Positions 35,062 to 44,586 of a stretch of DNA of 64,000 nucleotides are shown piece by piece. The position numbers and the translations under genes are program-made. Numbering within the stretch: the first letter of the stretch is position 1; each line of letters opens with the position of its first letter. This DNA comes from Faecalicatena orotica (lineage in GTDB: Bacteria; Bacillota; Clostridia; Lachnospirales; Lachnospiraceae): NCBI RefSeq assembly GCF_003149245.1, contig NZ_QGDL01000009.1, positions 1 through 64,000 on the forward strand. The letters are read 5' to 3'. A model generated the notes under the pieces. The model did no database searches, had not been told where the DNA came from, and saw nothing but the letters and a program-made list of their open reading frames with translations.

Positions 35062-35988
35062 ATGGGAAAGTTAATAGGCACGAAACGGAACCGGGGACGG
35101 AGCATATTCCTGTTTTGCGTGTTGGTACCCACCTTTATATGGTTTTTGATATTTTTCATAATCCCCTTTTTTTCTGTGATTATGTATAGTTTTACAAACG
35201 CACATATGGCCTATCCCACCTATAAATTCGTGGGATTTGACCAGTACATAAAGGCATTCACAAAGGACCCTACATTTCTTATTTCGCTGAAAAACACGGT
35301 CGTAACGGCTTTGGTTATTGTGCCTTCGACGGTCATTCTGGCGATCCTGCTGGCAGCGGGCTTAAATGCGCTGGGAAATAAGCTCAGGCAGATTTTTACA
35401 TTTATTTATTTCCTGCCGTCTGTCATTTCTGCGGTTGCAATCAGTCTTGTATGGAACTGGCTGTACAATAAAAACTACGGCTTGTTTAATGCGATTCTGG
35501 ATGCACTGGGGATGAAGACGCAGCCATTCCTGACATCGGCCAGCCAGGCGCTTATCTGTCTGTGTATTGTACAGATCTGGTCTATTTTCGGCTATTATGC
35601 GGTCATCCTGCTGGCGGCGATAAGGGGCATCGACAAGAGCTACTATGAGGCGGCGGAGGTTGACGGGGCAGGCCCTTTGGCCAAGTTTTTCAGGATTACG
35701 CTCCCGCTGATTAAGAATAACATTTTATTTGTATGCGTTATGACCACAACGGTCGCATTCATGTTCTTTGCACCGGTCCAGATACTGACGAAGGGGACCC
35801 CGGGAACGAGTACGATGGTAATGCTGCTGCACATTATGAATAAAGGTATCAAGAACAGCGACATCGGTTATGCATCTGCCATGTCCATAATCCTGATGCT
35901 GATTATCCTGTTCTTCAGTATGATCCAGTGGATCATTACAAGAGAACGGAAAGAGAAAGCAAAGCATTATAAGGGACAGGGGGTATAG
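35062..35988 (+). CDS. Carbohydrate ABC transporter permease, MalF-type
   Basis: This 308-residue membrane protein has six predicted helices. The cytoplasmic EAA loop (YYEAAEVDGAGPLAKFFRITLPLI) that docks the ATPase is near residue 195. It forms the channel with the 35992 product. The AGGAGG site is good. The start of the next gene is three bases beyond the stop. The binding protein is most likely the 22121 lipoprotein, 12 kb upstream; the ATPase is not in the window's island. Confidence 0.9.
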   Translation: MGKLIGTKRNRGRSIFLFCVLVPTFIWFLIFFIIPFFSVIMYSFTNAHMAYPTYKFVGFDQYIKAFTKDPTFLISLKNTVVTALVIVPSTVILAILLAAGLNALGNKLRQIFTFIYFLPSVISAVAISLVWNWLYNKNYGLFNAILDALGMKTQPFLTSASQALICLCIVQIWSIFGYYAVILLAAIRGIDKSYYEAAEVDGAGPLAKFFRITLPLIKNNILFVCVMTTTVAFMFFAPVQILTKGTPGTSTMVMLLHIMNKGIKNSDIGYASAMSIILMLIILFFSMIQWIITRERKEKAKHYKGQGV

Positions 35989-35991
35989 GCG

Positions 35992-36825
35992 ATGAAAAAG
36001 AAGAAGAAACATTCTATCGGATTTTATATTGGTGTTGTAATTATGACTGCCGGAGCTGTCTTTATGATTCTCCCATTATACTGGATGCTGATTTCAGCAT
36101 TCAAGGGACAGTCTGAATTACTGCAGATGCCTCCGACGATGTATCCGCACAAATGGGTAATGACGAATTACCAGAGGGTACTGGACAGTATACCGTTTAT
36201 CCGCTATTATCTCAACAGTCTCGGGACGAGTATCTTAAATACAGTGGTTGGTGTGCTGACCAGCGGGCTGATCGGGTATACGTTTGCGAAATACCGGTTC
36301 AAGGGAAGAAACTTCGTATTTATGTGTATTCTGGCATTCATGATGGTGCCTTACGATACGCTGATGATTCCGCTGTATAAACTGATGGCGGGAATGAAAC
36401 TGACAAACAGTTATTTCGTGCTGACCGTACCTTACTTTGTGAATATTTTTGGAATCTTCCTGATGAGGCAGTTCTTCCTTGATCTGCCGGATGCCTATCT
36501 GGAGGCAGCAGAGATGGACGGCTGCGGGCATTTTAAACGGTTTTTCAGGATTGCGCTTCCAATGGCAAAGTCTATGATGTCGGCATTGTTTATCTACCTG
36601 TTTATGGCGAGTTACAATTCTTACCTGTGGCCGTTGATTTCTGTCAGCAAACGTGATTTGTTCACACTGACGGTAGGTATCGGTTCCTTCTATAGTGACA
36701 GGGGGACACAGACAGACCTGATCATGGCGACATCCGTCATGATGATTGTACCGATTGTTATTGTCTTCAGCCTGGCACAGAAGAACTTTGTAGAAGGTTT
36801 AACTGTCGGCGGCGTGAAAGGGTAG
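35992..36825 (+). CDS. Carbohydrate ABC transporter permease, MalG-type
   Basis: This 277-residue membrane protein has six helices and the EAA motif (YLEAAEMDGCGHFKRFFRIALPMA) at about residue 168. The C-terminal VEGLTVGGVKG is the standard MalG ending. A lysine-rich N-terminus precedes the first helix. It pairs with the MalF-type permease three bases upstream and is followed after 11 bases by the aldolase gene, so all three should be on one mRNA. Confidence 0.9.
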   Translation: MKKKKKHSIGFYIGVVIMTAGAVFMILPLYWMLISAFKGQSELLQMPPTMYPHKWVMTNYQRVLDSIPFIRYYLNSLGTSILNTVVGVLTSGLIGYTFAKYRFKGRNFVFMCILAFMMVPYDTLMIPLYKLMAGMKLTNSYFVLTVPYFVNIFGIFLMRQFFLDLPDAYLEAAEMDGCGHFKRFFRIALPMAKSMMSALFIYLFMASYNSYLWPLISVSKRDLFTLTVGIGSFYSDRGTQTDLIMATSVMMIVPIVIVFSLAQKNFVEGLTVGGVKG

Positions 36826-36836
36826 GAGGAAAAAAC

Positions 36837-37682
36837 ATGCCATTAATTACAACGAAAGAAATGCTGTTAAAGGCCCAGAGGGAGCATTATGCTGTCGGGG
36901 CATTTAATGTGGAAAACATGGAAATGGTACAGGCGGTTATCGCGGCTGCCAAAGCACTGGATGCGCCTGTCATCATGCAGACCACCCCATCTACACTGAG
37001 GTATGCCTCACCGGAATATTTTTATGCGAATGCTGCCTGTGCGGCAGAAGAAGCAGGAGTGTGTGCAGCGCTTCATTTAGACCACGGCTCCGATTACGCC
37101 CTGGCGGTCAGGACGGTTCATGCAGGATATACATCGGTTATGATAGACGGCTCGCAGAAGCCCTTTGAGGAGAATGTCAAGATAACGGCCGAAGTAGTCA
37201 GGATGTGCAGCAGTGTGGGAATACCTGTTGAGGCGGAGCTGGGAAAAGTAGGAGGGAAAGAAGACGATCTGGACGGAGGCAGCGGTGATGCCTATACAGA
37301 TCCCGTGCAGGCGGAAGTGTTCACAGAGAGAACCGGGATCTCTTCCCTTGCGGTTGCCATCGGGACCGCGCATGGTTTCTATAAAGGGGAGCCAAAGCTG
37401 GATTTTGGACGGCTTCAGGAGATTCGGGAGAAAGTATCTGTCCCACTGGTACTCCACGGTGCATCCGGTGTGCCTGATGAGGCAGTAAGAGAGAGTATTA
37501 GGCTTGGAATCTGCAAAGTCAATTTTGCTACAGAGCTGCGCGTGGCTTTCACGGATGGGATAAAAGAAGTGTTGGAAAAGCATCCCGGTACGATTGACCC
37601 GAAAAAGCTGGGAGCTGCGGGCAGAGAGAGGGTCACTGCCCTTGTCATGGAGAAAATGAAGGTATGCGGGTGGGATAAATAA
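36837..37682 (+). CDS. Class II ketose-bisphosphate aldolase, GatY/KbaY-like
   Basis: This 281-residue zinc enzyme cleaves fructose- or tagatose-bisphosphate-type ketoses to triose phosphates. Zinc and substrate motifs are ALHLDHGSDYALAVRTVHAGY, VEAELGKVGGKEDD, AVAIGTAHGFYKGEPKLDF, and LVLHGASGVPDEAVRESI. It completes a catabolic island with an AgaS-like SIS protein, which suggests a tagatose 1,6-bisphosphate route, though a fructose-bisphosphate or related role cannot be excluded. It ends at a 16-bp hairpin. Confidence 0.88.
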   Translation: MPLITTKEMLLKAQREHYAVGAFNVENMEMVQAVIAAAKALDAPVIMQTTPSTLRYASPEYFYANAACAAEEAGVCAALHLDHGSDYALAVRTVHAGYTSVMIDGSQKPFEENVKITAEVVRMCSSVGIPVEAELGKVGGKEDDLDGGSGDAYTDPVQAEVFTERTGISSLAVAIGTAHGFYKGEPKLDFGRLQEIREKVSVPLVLHGASGVPDEAVRESIRLGICKVNFATELRVAFTDGIKEVLEKHPGTIDPKKLGAAGRERVTALVMEKMKVCGWDK

Positions 37683-37686
37683 ACAT

Positions 37687-37726
37687 AGAAGTGGAGGTTT
37701 CCAAAATCACGGAAACCTCCACTTCT
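37687..37726. terminator. Long hairpin between convergent operons
   Basis: A perfect 16-bp stem (37687-37702 with 37711-37726) and an 8-base loop lie five bases after the aldolase stop and 15 bp before the end of the convergent NTF2-like gene. There is no T-run, but the position and strength fit a bidirectional transcription barrier or 3'-end stabiliser. Confidence 0.65.
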
Positions 37727-37741
37727 GCCAATCCCCTTATC

Positions 37742-38074
37742 TTACTTTGGCCTTACCGATAGTTTCTGTATCAAACCTTCTTCGTTTGTATACCGTATTG
37801 TTGCAATCGCCATTACCATATACCCGGAGTAGTTCGCCACAAACTTCGCGTGTCTTTCATCAATAATCTCTGCCTCGGAGATCGAGAATTTCCCGAATGT
37901 GAATTTATTCCTGAAAAACATATTGATCGCTTCTTTTCCGTAAACATGGTACTCCGGCTGGGAGGTCCCGTTCGGGCAGTGGTCGACGAGGGTCCCGTCA
38001 CAGTCAAACAGCTCGGCAAGTCCTTCATAGTCTCTGTTTTCCATAGTCTCGATATATTTCTGAATGATATTCAT
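37742..38074 (-). CDS. NTF2-like (SnoaL-type) small protein
   Basis: This 110-residue cone-shaped NTF2-fold protein begins with helix IIQKYIETMENRDYEGLAELF, then CDGTLVDHCPNG and strand-rich RHAKFVANYSGYMVMAIATIRY. The superfamily includes ketosteroid isomerase, polyketide cyclases and the bile-acid dehydratase BaiE, as well as many non-enzymes. It is 11 bases downstream of the SDR gene and forms a two-gene operon with it. At 110 residues it is shorter than BaiE. A role on a steroid-like or hydroxylated small molecule is only a guess from the neighbour. Confidence 0.7.
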   Translation of the reverse strand: MNIIQKYIETMENRDYEGLAELFDCDGTLVDHCPNGTSQPEYHVYGKEAINMFFRNKFTFGKFSISEAEIIDERHAKFVANYSGYMVMAIATIRYTNEEGLIQKLSVRPK

Positions 38075-38085
38075 AGCGGCTCCTC

Positions 38086-38874
38086 CTAATAAACTTTCTC
38101 AGAATTCAGTAATGCATCGGTCCCGCCGTCCACGAACAGGATGTTTCCATTGATGCCGGCGGCATATTTGGATGTGAGGAACACGATGGCCCCGGCGATC
38201 TCTTCGGCCTCCATAAGTGCTTCCTGTCCGAAGCGTGCAGGAATTGGAAGCGCATTGAGTGCATCGCGGGCGCTTCCCTGGAGGGCGGCGGTCATAGGTG
38301 TCTGTACGTTTCCGGGAGCGACTGCGTTGACACGCACACCACGGGCTGCCCAGGAGGAAGAAATCCTGCGGACCCAGCGGGCGAGTGCATACTTGGTTGC
38401 TACATAGATACTGTTGCCGACGGTTAAATCTTTCTGGTCCCATTTGCTGATGAGATTGAGAATCATCTGCTCATTGCCTGAATTATTCAGCAAGTCCACA
38501 AGGTCCATCCGGCCGGCGCCCTGCGAGATGGTATTGGAAGAGGTCACTACACAACAGCCCTTTTTCTTGCGGAGCAGACCGGACACGCCCTTTGCAATTT
38601 CAATGGTTCCAAAATAATTCAGGGAAACGATGAGCTGCAGATTCCCGACAGCCCCGGATACGCCGGCATTGCAAATCATACCGTCCAGCCCTTCCGGACA
38701 TTTCTGATGGAGTTCTTCAATAGCTTCCCTGCGTCCCTCGGGCGAAGCCAGATTCGCGGATATGTCGCCGCCTTTCAGGTCAATATTAATGACCTCGTGT
38801 CCGGCTTCTTTCAGAAGTTTTACCGTCTGGCCCCCGATTCCGCCGGAACCTCCCGTAATTGCATATATTCCCAT
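38086..38874 (-). CDS. SDR oxidoreductase resembling 3-alpha-hydroxysteroid dehydrogenase
   Basis: This 262-residue short-chain dehydrogenase has the cofactor motif [20 protein letters not shown], then [20 protein letters not shown], in which the aspartate at the end of the second strand suggests NAD(H). CNAGVSG, the catalytic serine in VVTSSNTI, and YVATKYAL (YxxxK) follow. A 35-residue insert between the Ser and Tyr, and the general N-terminal pattern ([12 protein letters not shown]-x-ADL-GR), recall the 3-alpha-HSDH group of Comamonas and some gut Firmicutes. Steroid activity is unproven. It is transcribed away from a MocR-type regulator. Confidence 0.83.
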   Translation of the reverse strand: MGIYAITGGSGGIGGQTVKLLKEAGHEVINIDLKGGDISANLASPEGRREAIEELHQKCPEGLDGMICNAGVSGAVGNLQLIVSLNYFGTIEIAKGVSGLLRKKKGCCVVTSSNTISQGAGRMDLVDLLNNSGNEQMILNLISKWDQKDLTVGNSIYVATKYALARWVRRISSSWAARGVRVNAVAPGNVQTPMTAALQGSARDALNALPIPARFGQEALMEAEEIAGAIVFLTSKYAAGINGNILFVDGGTDALLNSEKVY

Positions 38875-38980
38875 AGTGTTGTTCCTCCTTTACAGTTCTG
38901 ATAATACTCATTATAATAGAAATTGACATGATTAAAATGATCAGTTTGCTAATAAAAAATAAGATCAGTTGGAGGCTCAG

Positions 38981-40384
38981 ATGGTAACCTGCGAGATTGA
39001 AAAACGGGGAAAGATGCCGATCTATGAATATTTGTACCATTGTATCAGGGAAGATATCCTGAGGGGGGAACTGAAGGCAGAGGAGAAGCTGCCGTCTAAA
39101 CGCATGCTGGCATCCCGGCTCGGGATCAGTGTCGTGACTGTTGAAAATGCCTATGCACAGCTGATGCTGGAGGGGTATATCTACTCTGTAGAGTGCAGCG
39201 GATATTATGTCAGCAGGCTGAAAGCGCAGGGCATACAGGAACAAGCGGCACCAGTCCGATTATATAGGGAAGATACGGACAGTCCTTATTACGCAGACCT
39301 GCGGTGCAACCGTATAGGCATGCAGCATTTTCCATTTTCTATCTGGGCCAAACTAATGAGAGAAGTCATCACGGCAAGGGACGAGAAACTCTTAAAAGCA
39401 GTTCCGTGCAGAGGGGTGCTGGAGCTGCGGCAGGCCATCGCGGAAAACCTGCGTAGGTTCAGGGGGATGCATGTATCTCCGTCCCAGATCATCATAGGGG
39501 CGGGGACGGAATTTTTATACCAGCAGCTTTTCCAGATATTAGGTGCGGGAAGGTGCTACGGGCTGGAGGAAATCGGCTACTCTTATACATATGAATTGTT
39601 TGAGAGAAATCAGGTGAACTGGAGGCAGATCAGCATGGATGAAAAGGGAATATCGGTCAGTTCCCTGAAGGAAAGCGGCTGTGATGTCCTGCATGCCACC
39701 CCGGAGCACCATTTTCCGACCGGTATCGTTACACCCGTGGGGCGCAGGCAGGAGGTGCTGAACTGGGCCGCGGAAACGGGCGGCTACATCATAGAAGATA
39801 ACTTTGACAGTGAGTTCCGCTATGTAAACAAGCAGAGCCCGGCCCTGTATGCAATGGACAAATCCGGCCGTGTGATCTACCTCAATACATTTTCAAAGAG
39901 CATCGTGCCGTCCATCCGCATCAGCTACATGGTGCTGCCCGAAAATCTGATGAAAAAATACGTTGAGAAGATGTGCTATTCTTCCTGCACCGTGTCCTGT
40001 TTTGAACAGCACACGCTGGCCCGCTTTATCTCGGAAGAATATTTCGGGCGCCATCTGAACCGGATGCGCAGCTTTTACAGGAAACTTAAGACGAGGCTGA
40101 TTCAGGAAATTGAAAATTCCTCTTTGAAAGATATCGCAAAAATTCAGGAGGCGGAGGCAGGAACCTATTTCCTCTTAATACTGGATACCGTCCTGACGGA
40201 TGAGGAACTGGTAGCAAGGGCAAGGCAGCAGGGGATAGACCTGGCCTGTTTTTCCGAGTACTGCAGGAATCCGCAGAAAACCCGGGAACACATTCTGATC
40301 ATTAACTATTCCGGAATCCGTATGGAGGCAATCAGTGAAACAATCCGCCGGCTTGAGCGGGCTGTACTGGTGTCGAAAATATAA
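38981..40384 (+). CDS. MocR-type regulator (GntR HTH fused to aminotransferase fold)
   Basis: This 467-residue protein has an N-terminal GntR winged helix (IYEYLYHCIREDILRGEL, KLPSKRMLASRLGISVVTVENAYAQLMLEGY) and a PLP aminotransferase class I domain from about residue 110. The PLP lysine is probably in YLNTFSKSIVPSIRISYM. MocR proteins are typically DNA-binding regulators, not transaminases. The start at 38981 has GGAGG five bases upstream; a TTG 12 bases earlier is less likely. It is divergent from the SDR-NTF2 pair and probably controls it or itself. Confidence 0.88.
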   Translation: MVTCEIEKRGKMPIYEYLYHCIREDILRGELKAEEKLPSKRMLASRLGISVVTVENAYAQLMLEGYIYSVECSGYYVSRLKAQGIQEQAAPVRLYREDTDSPYYADLRCNRIGMQHFPFSIWAKLMREVITARDEKLLKAVPCRGVLELRQAIAENLRRFRGMHVSPSQIIIGAGTEFLYQQLFQILGAGRCYGLEEIGYSYTYELFERNQVNWRQISMDEKGISVSSLKESGCDVLHATPEHHFPTGIVTPVGRRQEVLNWAAETGGYIIEDNFDSEFRYVNKQSPALYAMDKSGRVIYLNTFSKSIVPSIRISYMVLPENLMKKYVEKMCYSSCTVSCFEQHTLARFISEEYFGRHLNRMRSFYRKLKTRLIQEIENSSLKDIAKIQEAEAGTYFLLILDTVLTDEELVARARQQGIDLACFSEYCRNPQKTREHILIINYSGIRMEAISETIRRLERAVLVSKI

Positions 40385-40453
40385 GGTATAATTCGGACAG
40401 GGCATCTGCTATAATGGAATAAGATTCTGTTTAAAATGCTGGAGGTGCAGAGA

Positions 40454-42151
40454 ATGAAAAAAGCATTACCCATTGGTGTTGATAACTTTGAGGATATTAT
40501 TATAAATGATTATTATTATGTAGATAAAACCTTGTTTATAAAGGAATTGCTGGACCTAAAGGGAAAGGTAAATCTGTTTACCCGTCCGAGGAGGTTTGGC
40601 AAAACGCTGAATTTAAGCATGCTCAGATATTTCTTTGAAGACACGGGAATTCAGGAGAAAAATACCCAACATGCGGCACTTTTTAAGGGGCTGAAAATTA
40701 TGGGGGCAGGCAAAGAATATATTGGACAGATGGGAAAATACCCAGTCATTAACCTGACTCTTAAATCATCGAAGCAGGAGACTTTTGAATCGGCATACTA
40801 TAAGATCAGGGAAGAAATTGCTGAAGAATTTCAGAGGCATGACTTTCTTTTAGAATCGGATGCCCTTTCGGATACGGATAAACAGATGTTTCAGGATATA
40901 AAAGACAGGAAGGCAGGATACGATGCATATTCCGGCTCACTGAAGTTTCTAAGCCGATGTTTATATATGGCAATGAATGAAAAGGTCATTGTTCTTCTGG
41001 ATGAATATGATGTGCCCTTGGAAAACTCGTATTTTGCCGGATTTTACGACAAGATGGCTGGCTTTATAAGGTCCCTTTTTGAATCGGTGCTAAAGACAAA
41101 TGACTGCCTGCAGTTTGCAGTGATTACCGGATGTCTCAGAATATCCAAAGAGAGTATTTTTACCGGACTGAACCATCTGAATCTCATTTCCGTATTAGAT
41201 AAGAAGTACAGCGAGCATTTTGGCTTTACTGAGCCTGAAGTTAAACAGGCAATGTCTTATTACGGAAGAGACAGGCGGTTCGCGGACGTGAAGGAATGGT
41301 ATGATGGATACCAGTTCGGTAATACGGAAGTCTATAATCCGTGGAGCCTGATTAAATTCTTATATGATTTAGATGCAGACGCAGACGCGTTTCCCCGCCC
41401 TTATTGGATTAACACCAGTTCTAATGAAATCATTAAGAACATGGTTGCGCGTGCGGACCGGGAAATGAAGGGGCAGATTGAAATGCTGTTAGCCGGAAAG
41501 TCAATGGATATTCAGGTGCATGAAGAAATTACTTATGCAGATATGGATCAAAATGGAGAAAATCTGTGGAATTTCCTTTATTTTACTGGGTATTTGACTA
41601 AGGAGAGCGAATATTTTAAGGAATCGTCTATCTTCTTAAAGGTGCGTATCCCAAATACGGAAGTAAAGACAATCTACCAGAATACCATCTTGAACTGGTT
41701 CCGGGAGTGTATAAAGAAACGGGATTTCCGGGATCTGTACAAGGCTATGGAAGATGGGGATGCAGAAAAAATGGGAGAGATCCTTAGTGAACAATTGTTG
41801 TCTACGATTAGTTTTTACGACAGTGCGGAGAATTTTTATCATGGTTTTCTGGCAGGAATATTAAGTCAGAGCGATTCTTATTTGGTGAAGTCCAATCGGG
41901 AATCAGGAAACGGCCGTTCAGACCTGATCGTAAAAAATCCATCTCTGCGGGGAAGGGCATTTATCATAGAAGTCAAGATTTCTAAGGGGATTGATGAATT
42001 AGAGGAGGATGCACAAAAAGCGGTAAAACAGATATCCGGGCGCGGATATATGGAGGAGCTGCGGACAGAAGGATACCGTATGATAGACAGTTATGGAATC
42101 TCGTTTTTCCGTAAAGACTGTGAGGTACGTTATGGTGGTAAGTATAGATAA
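40454..42151 (+). CDS. AAA-ATPase-like protein with C-terminal PD-(D/E)XK domain (DUF1703)
   Basis: This 565-residue protein matches the AAA-ATPase_like/DUF1703 family. The N-terminal block is [22 protein letters not shown], then a P-loop variant [15 protein letters not shown], a Walker-B-like [12 protein letters not shown], and a C-terminal nuclease-like core [25 protein letters not shown] (D-ExK). Such proteins occur in many copies in gut Firmicutes and Bacteroidetes; their biology is unsettled. It stands alone. The start at 40454 has GGAGG; an ATG 18 bases upstream is in frame but lies before the site. A possible terminator follows at 42199. Confidence 0.87.
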   Translation: MKKALPIGVDNFEDIIINDYYYVDKTLFIKELLDLKGKVNLFTRPRRFGKTLNLSMLRYFFEDTGIQEKNTQHAALFKGLKIMGAGKEYIGQMGKYPVINLTLKSSKQETFESAYYKIREEIAEEFQRHDFLLESDALSDTDKQMFQDIKDRKAGYDAYSGSLKFLSRCLYMAMNEKVIVLLDEYDVPLENSYFAGFYDKMAGFIRSLFESVLKTNDCLQFAVITGCLRISKESIFTGLNHLNLISVLDKKYSEHFGFTEPEVKQAMSYYGRDRRFADVKEWYDGYQFGNTEVYNPWSLIKFLYDLDADADAFPRPYWINTSSNEIIKNMVARADREMKGQIEMLLAGKSMDIQVHEEITYADMDQNGENLWNFLYFTGYLTKESEYFKESSIFLKVRIPNTEVKTIYQNTILNWFRECIKKRDFRDLYKAMEDGDAEKMGEILSEQLLSTISFYDSAENFYHGFLAGILSQSDSYLVKSNRESGNGRSDLIVKNPSLRGRAFIIEVKISKGIDELEEDAQKAVKQISGRGYMEELRTEGYRMIDSYGISFFRKDCEVRYGGKYR

Positions 42152-42198
42152 ATGAGGGGTGCTATGCATGGACTCTGGCCGTGAATAGCAACAAATGA

Positions 42199-42234
42199 GG
42201 GAAGTCGGGGAGGGATTATCCAACCAGACTTCCC
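42199..42234. terminator. Hairpin between the convergent AAA gene and LacI-fusion gene
   Basis: An 8-bp perfect stem GGGAAGTC / GACTTCCC with a 20-base loop lies in the 102-bp convergent gap. There is no T-run on either side, so termination efficiency is uncertain. Confidence 0.5.
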
Positions 42235-42253
42235 GAGTATGTGTTAGTATCAG

Positions 42254-44521
42254 TTAAAGACTTTTCAGTTTAAAAAGTGCCTGTATCCTTTTTTCTGCCT
42301 GCCTCAGTGCATCCTGAACAGTGAGTTCTTTTCGGTAGGCTTTCTGACAGACATCCTGCAGGATCGTCTCGATTTCGTATGGGGGAATGATCCGTTCTGC
42401 ACTCTGATAAGGATAGATTCTGTTGCGTGCTTTCTCGAAACATTTTGTATTCAGTTTCATCCACGGGTAAAGTCTTAGTATCTCCTGGTTCTCGTAAGGG
42501 TGGAGGACGGTAGACTGCCCGTTTAGCGTAGTCATATAGTAACTTGTCTGCTTCTGGCAGATCCACTTAAAATAGTTCGCGATCAGTTCGGTATGGCGGG
42601 TAGTCCTGCTGATACCCATATGCCATCCTACATTGGCAGGCGTCTGTCCCGGGACCATGCTGTAATCAATCTTGGTGATAATATCTCCATGCAGGCAGTC
42701 GTTGATGAGAGTACCATATTCGGTGAAGGACAAAAGCATGGCAGTCCGTCCGCTCCCGAAGTCGTAAAAACTGGAATTGATGGAGGTATCTGAGATGCCG
42801 TTTTCCGTATACATAGCCGTATCAAGCAGGCTCTGCAGCGCCTTGATATTCTGCGGGGTATCCAGCTTCAGCCGCCCGGAACTGTCGAAAAGCCCGCCGC
42901 CAAAGCTCCAGAGCCGGATCTGCAGTTCGAGCGCAAACTCTTCATTGACACTGCCGATGATCGAAGTTCCGTACAGTGTCGGAGAGTAAGGATTATATTT
43001 TTTTGTGAAAAACTGGGCGATCCCGTTGAATTCCTTCCATGTCTTTGGCGGACGTAAGGGCATGTTATAGAGTGATTCAAACTGGTGCTGTATCGTGGGC
43101 TGCTCGAACAAATCCTTCCGGTAAAAAAGAATATGGGAGCCTCCTACGATCGGAAAACCGTAAAAACGTCCCTTATAGCAGGCATTCGCAAGATTTTTCG
43201 GGACCAGATGTTTGCTGAACAGCTCATTCGAGGTCATCAGTTCGGTAATATCTGTAAGTACATCCAGATTGGCAAGGTAAGTGAGCCATGATACATCAAA
43301 CATATAGATATCATATCTGCCTTTTTCCCGTTTACTGTCAGATACAATCGTTTCAATTAGTTCTCTGTAGCTTACAAAGTCAAATTCAATCTTTACCTCG
43401 TGCTGCCGCTCGAATTCCCGCGATACCGCATGCAGTGACAGGATTGTCGGCATGGATGTGGCGATGATGCGCAGTGTCCGCTTCGGCGTTCTGACAGAAT
43501 GATATGGGGCAGGCGCCTTCGGGATATTCAGGTGGCTTCCGATGACATTGTCCTTGAACAGCATAAATTCTTTCTCGAAAAATGCAGGTTCATGCAGGTT
43601 CTTCATCAGGACATCAATACTGCGGATTCCCATTGTGTGTGCCGTACGTGAGGTATGGATCAGGTTGGGGAGATAATTGGACTCGTTCCAGGATTCCTCC
43701 CCCAGAGTGATAATACAGGTGTCTTTCGGCACTTTTATGGAACAGAGGTTAAAGGCCTCTATGATTCCTTTGGCAAGCGGATAGGAAGAGGTTATGATCG
43801 CCTGGGGCGGCTCCTCCACGATGTTGAACATGGCCTTGCGGAACGCGGACTCTGTCGTAAAACGCGTCTCTATCATCTGATTCATAGAAAAATCCAGACC
43901 GAGATCATCGTGCGCATCACTGAATCCCCGCAGGCATTCCCTTTCTGTAAAAAACTCACTGTGTCCGATCATGAGCTTAATATTCGTGTATCCGTTTTCG
44001 ATCAGCTTCTTCGTCAGATAATAGCAGGAATTATAGTTGTCAAAGGCCAGAAAGTTGGCGTCGATACTGTCCGGGAAATGCTCCAGGAAAACGGCAGGCA
44101 CATTATGCCTGATGATACTGTTCTGAAAGTATTCCACGTTGTCCGGCTGGCAGGAGATCAGGATCAGGCCGGCTACATTCCTGCCGATAAGCTGGTCAAT
44201 AATCTTGCGTTCCAGCTTTGGCGTATGGTAAGAAAATGAAATATTCAGCGAATAGTCCATGCTCTCAGCGCGTGAGATGATCCCCTTTAGAATATCTGAG
44301 TGACATGAGTCATCAATATCCGGAAAAACAACGCCAATCTCCCGGGATGTCTCTGACTTCAGGTTCCTGGCAGAAGCATTGGGGATATAGTTCAGTTCCT
44401 CGATGACACTCATGATTCTGGTCCTGGTGGCCGGCTTCACACTCTTTGTATTATTCAGACAGTTTGAGACAGTCGCGATGGAGACGCCCGCCCGTTCTGC
44501 AACATCTTTCAAAGTCGCCAT
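42254..44521 (-). CDS. LacI-family regulator fused to a MalE-type solute-binding domain
   Basis: This 755-residue protein has three parts. The LacI helix-turn-helix (TLKDVAERAGVSIATVSNCL, residues 2-21) and hinge come first. A periplasmic-binding-like sensor follows at about 60-340 (REIGVVFPDIDDS). A complete extracellular-solute-binding-type domain spans about 355-700 (RIIATSMPTILSLHAVSREF, FYGFPIVGGSHILFYRKDLF, VGWHMGISRTT). There is no signal peptide, so the second sugar-binding domain is cytoplasmic. It starts at 44521 after GGAGGAA, with a promoter upstream. It is a single continuous frame. It is divergent from the AraC-UroD-ABC island, the likely target; the two sensors may integrate two ligands. 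Confidence 0.88.
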   Translation of the reverse strand: MATLKDVAERAGVSIATVSNCLNNTKSVKPATRTRIMSVIEELNYIPNASARNLKSETSREIGVVFPDIDDSCHSDILKGIISRAESMDYSLNISFSYHTPKLERKIIDQLIGRNVAGLILISCQPDNVEYFQNSIIRHNVPAVFLEHFPDSIDANFLAFDNYNSCYYLTKKLIENGYTNIKLMIGHSEFFTERECLRGFSDAHDDLGLDFSMNQMIETRFTTESAFRKAMFNIVEEPPQAIITSSYPLAKGIIEAFNLCSIKVPKDTCIITLGEESWNESNYLPNLIHTSRTAHTMGIRSIDVLMKNLHEPAFFEKEFMLFKDNVIGSHLNIPKAPAPYHSVRTPKRTLRIIATSMPTILSLHAVSREFERQHEVKIEFDFVSYRELIETIVSDSKREKGRYDIYMFDVSWLTYLANLDVLTDITELMTSNELFSKHLVPKNLANACYKGRFYGFPIVGGSHILFYRKDLFEQPTIQHQFESLYNMPLRPPKTWKEFNGIAQFFTKKYNPYSPTLYGTSIIGSVNEEFALELQIRLWSFGGGLFDSSGRLKLDTPQNIKALQSLLDTAMYTENGISDTSINSSFYDFGSGRTAMLLSFTEYGTLINDCLHGDIITKIDYSMVPGQTPANVGWHMGISRTTRHTELIANYFKWICQKQTSYYMTTLNGQSTVLHPYENQEILRLYPWMKLNTKCFEKARNRIYPYQSAERIIPPYEIETILQDVCQKAYRKELTVQDALRQAEKRIQALFKLKSL

Positions 44522-44557
44522 AAAAGTTCCTCCTTCAATTGAGTAAACGAACAAAGT

Positions 44558-44586
44558 ATACTATAATATTATAATGCCAGGGTCAA
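44558..44586 (-). promoter_or_regulatory. Promoter of the LacI-fusion gene
   Basis: On the minus strand, TTGACC (44586-44581) and TAGTAT (44563-44558) have a 17-base spacer. The leader to the ATG at 44521 is about 30 nt and contains TAAACGAAC, a possible half-conserved LacI site for autoregulation. Confidence 0.65.

Noticed and set aside
42254-44521. LacI-SBP fusion as a frameshift or assembly join of two genes
   Set aside because: The frame is continuous with no internal ribosome site or signal peptide at the junction, and the linker reads as normal protein.
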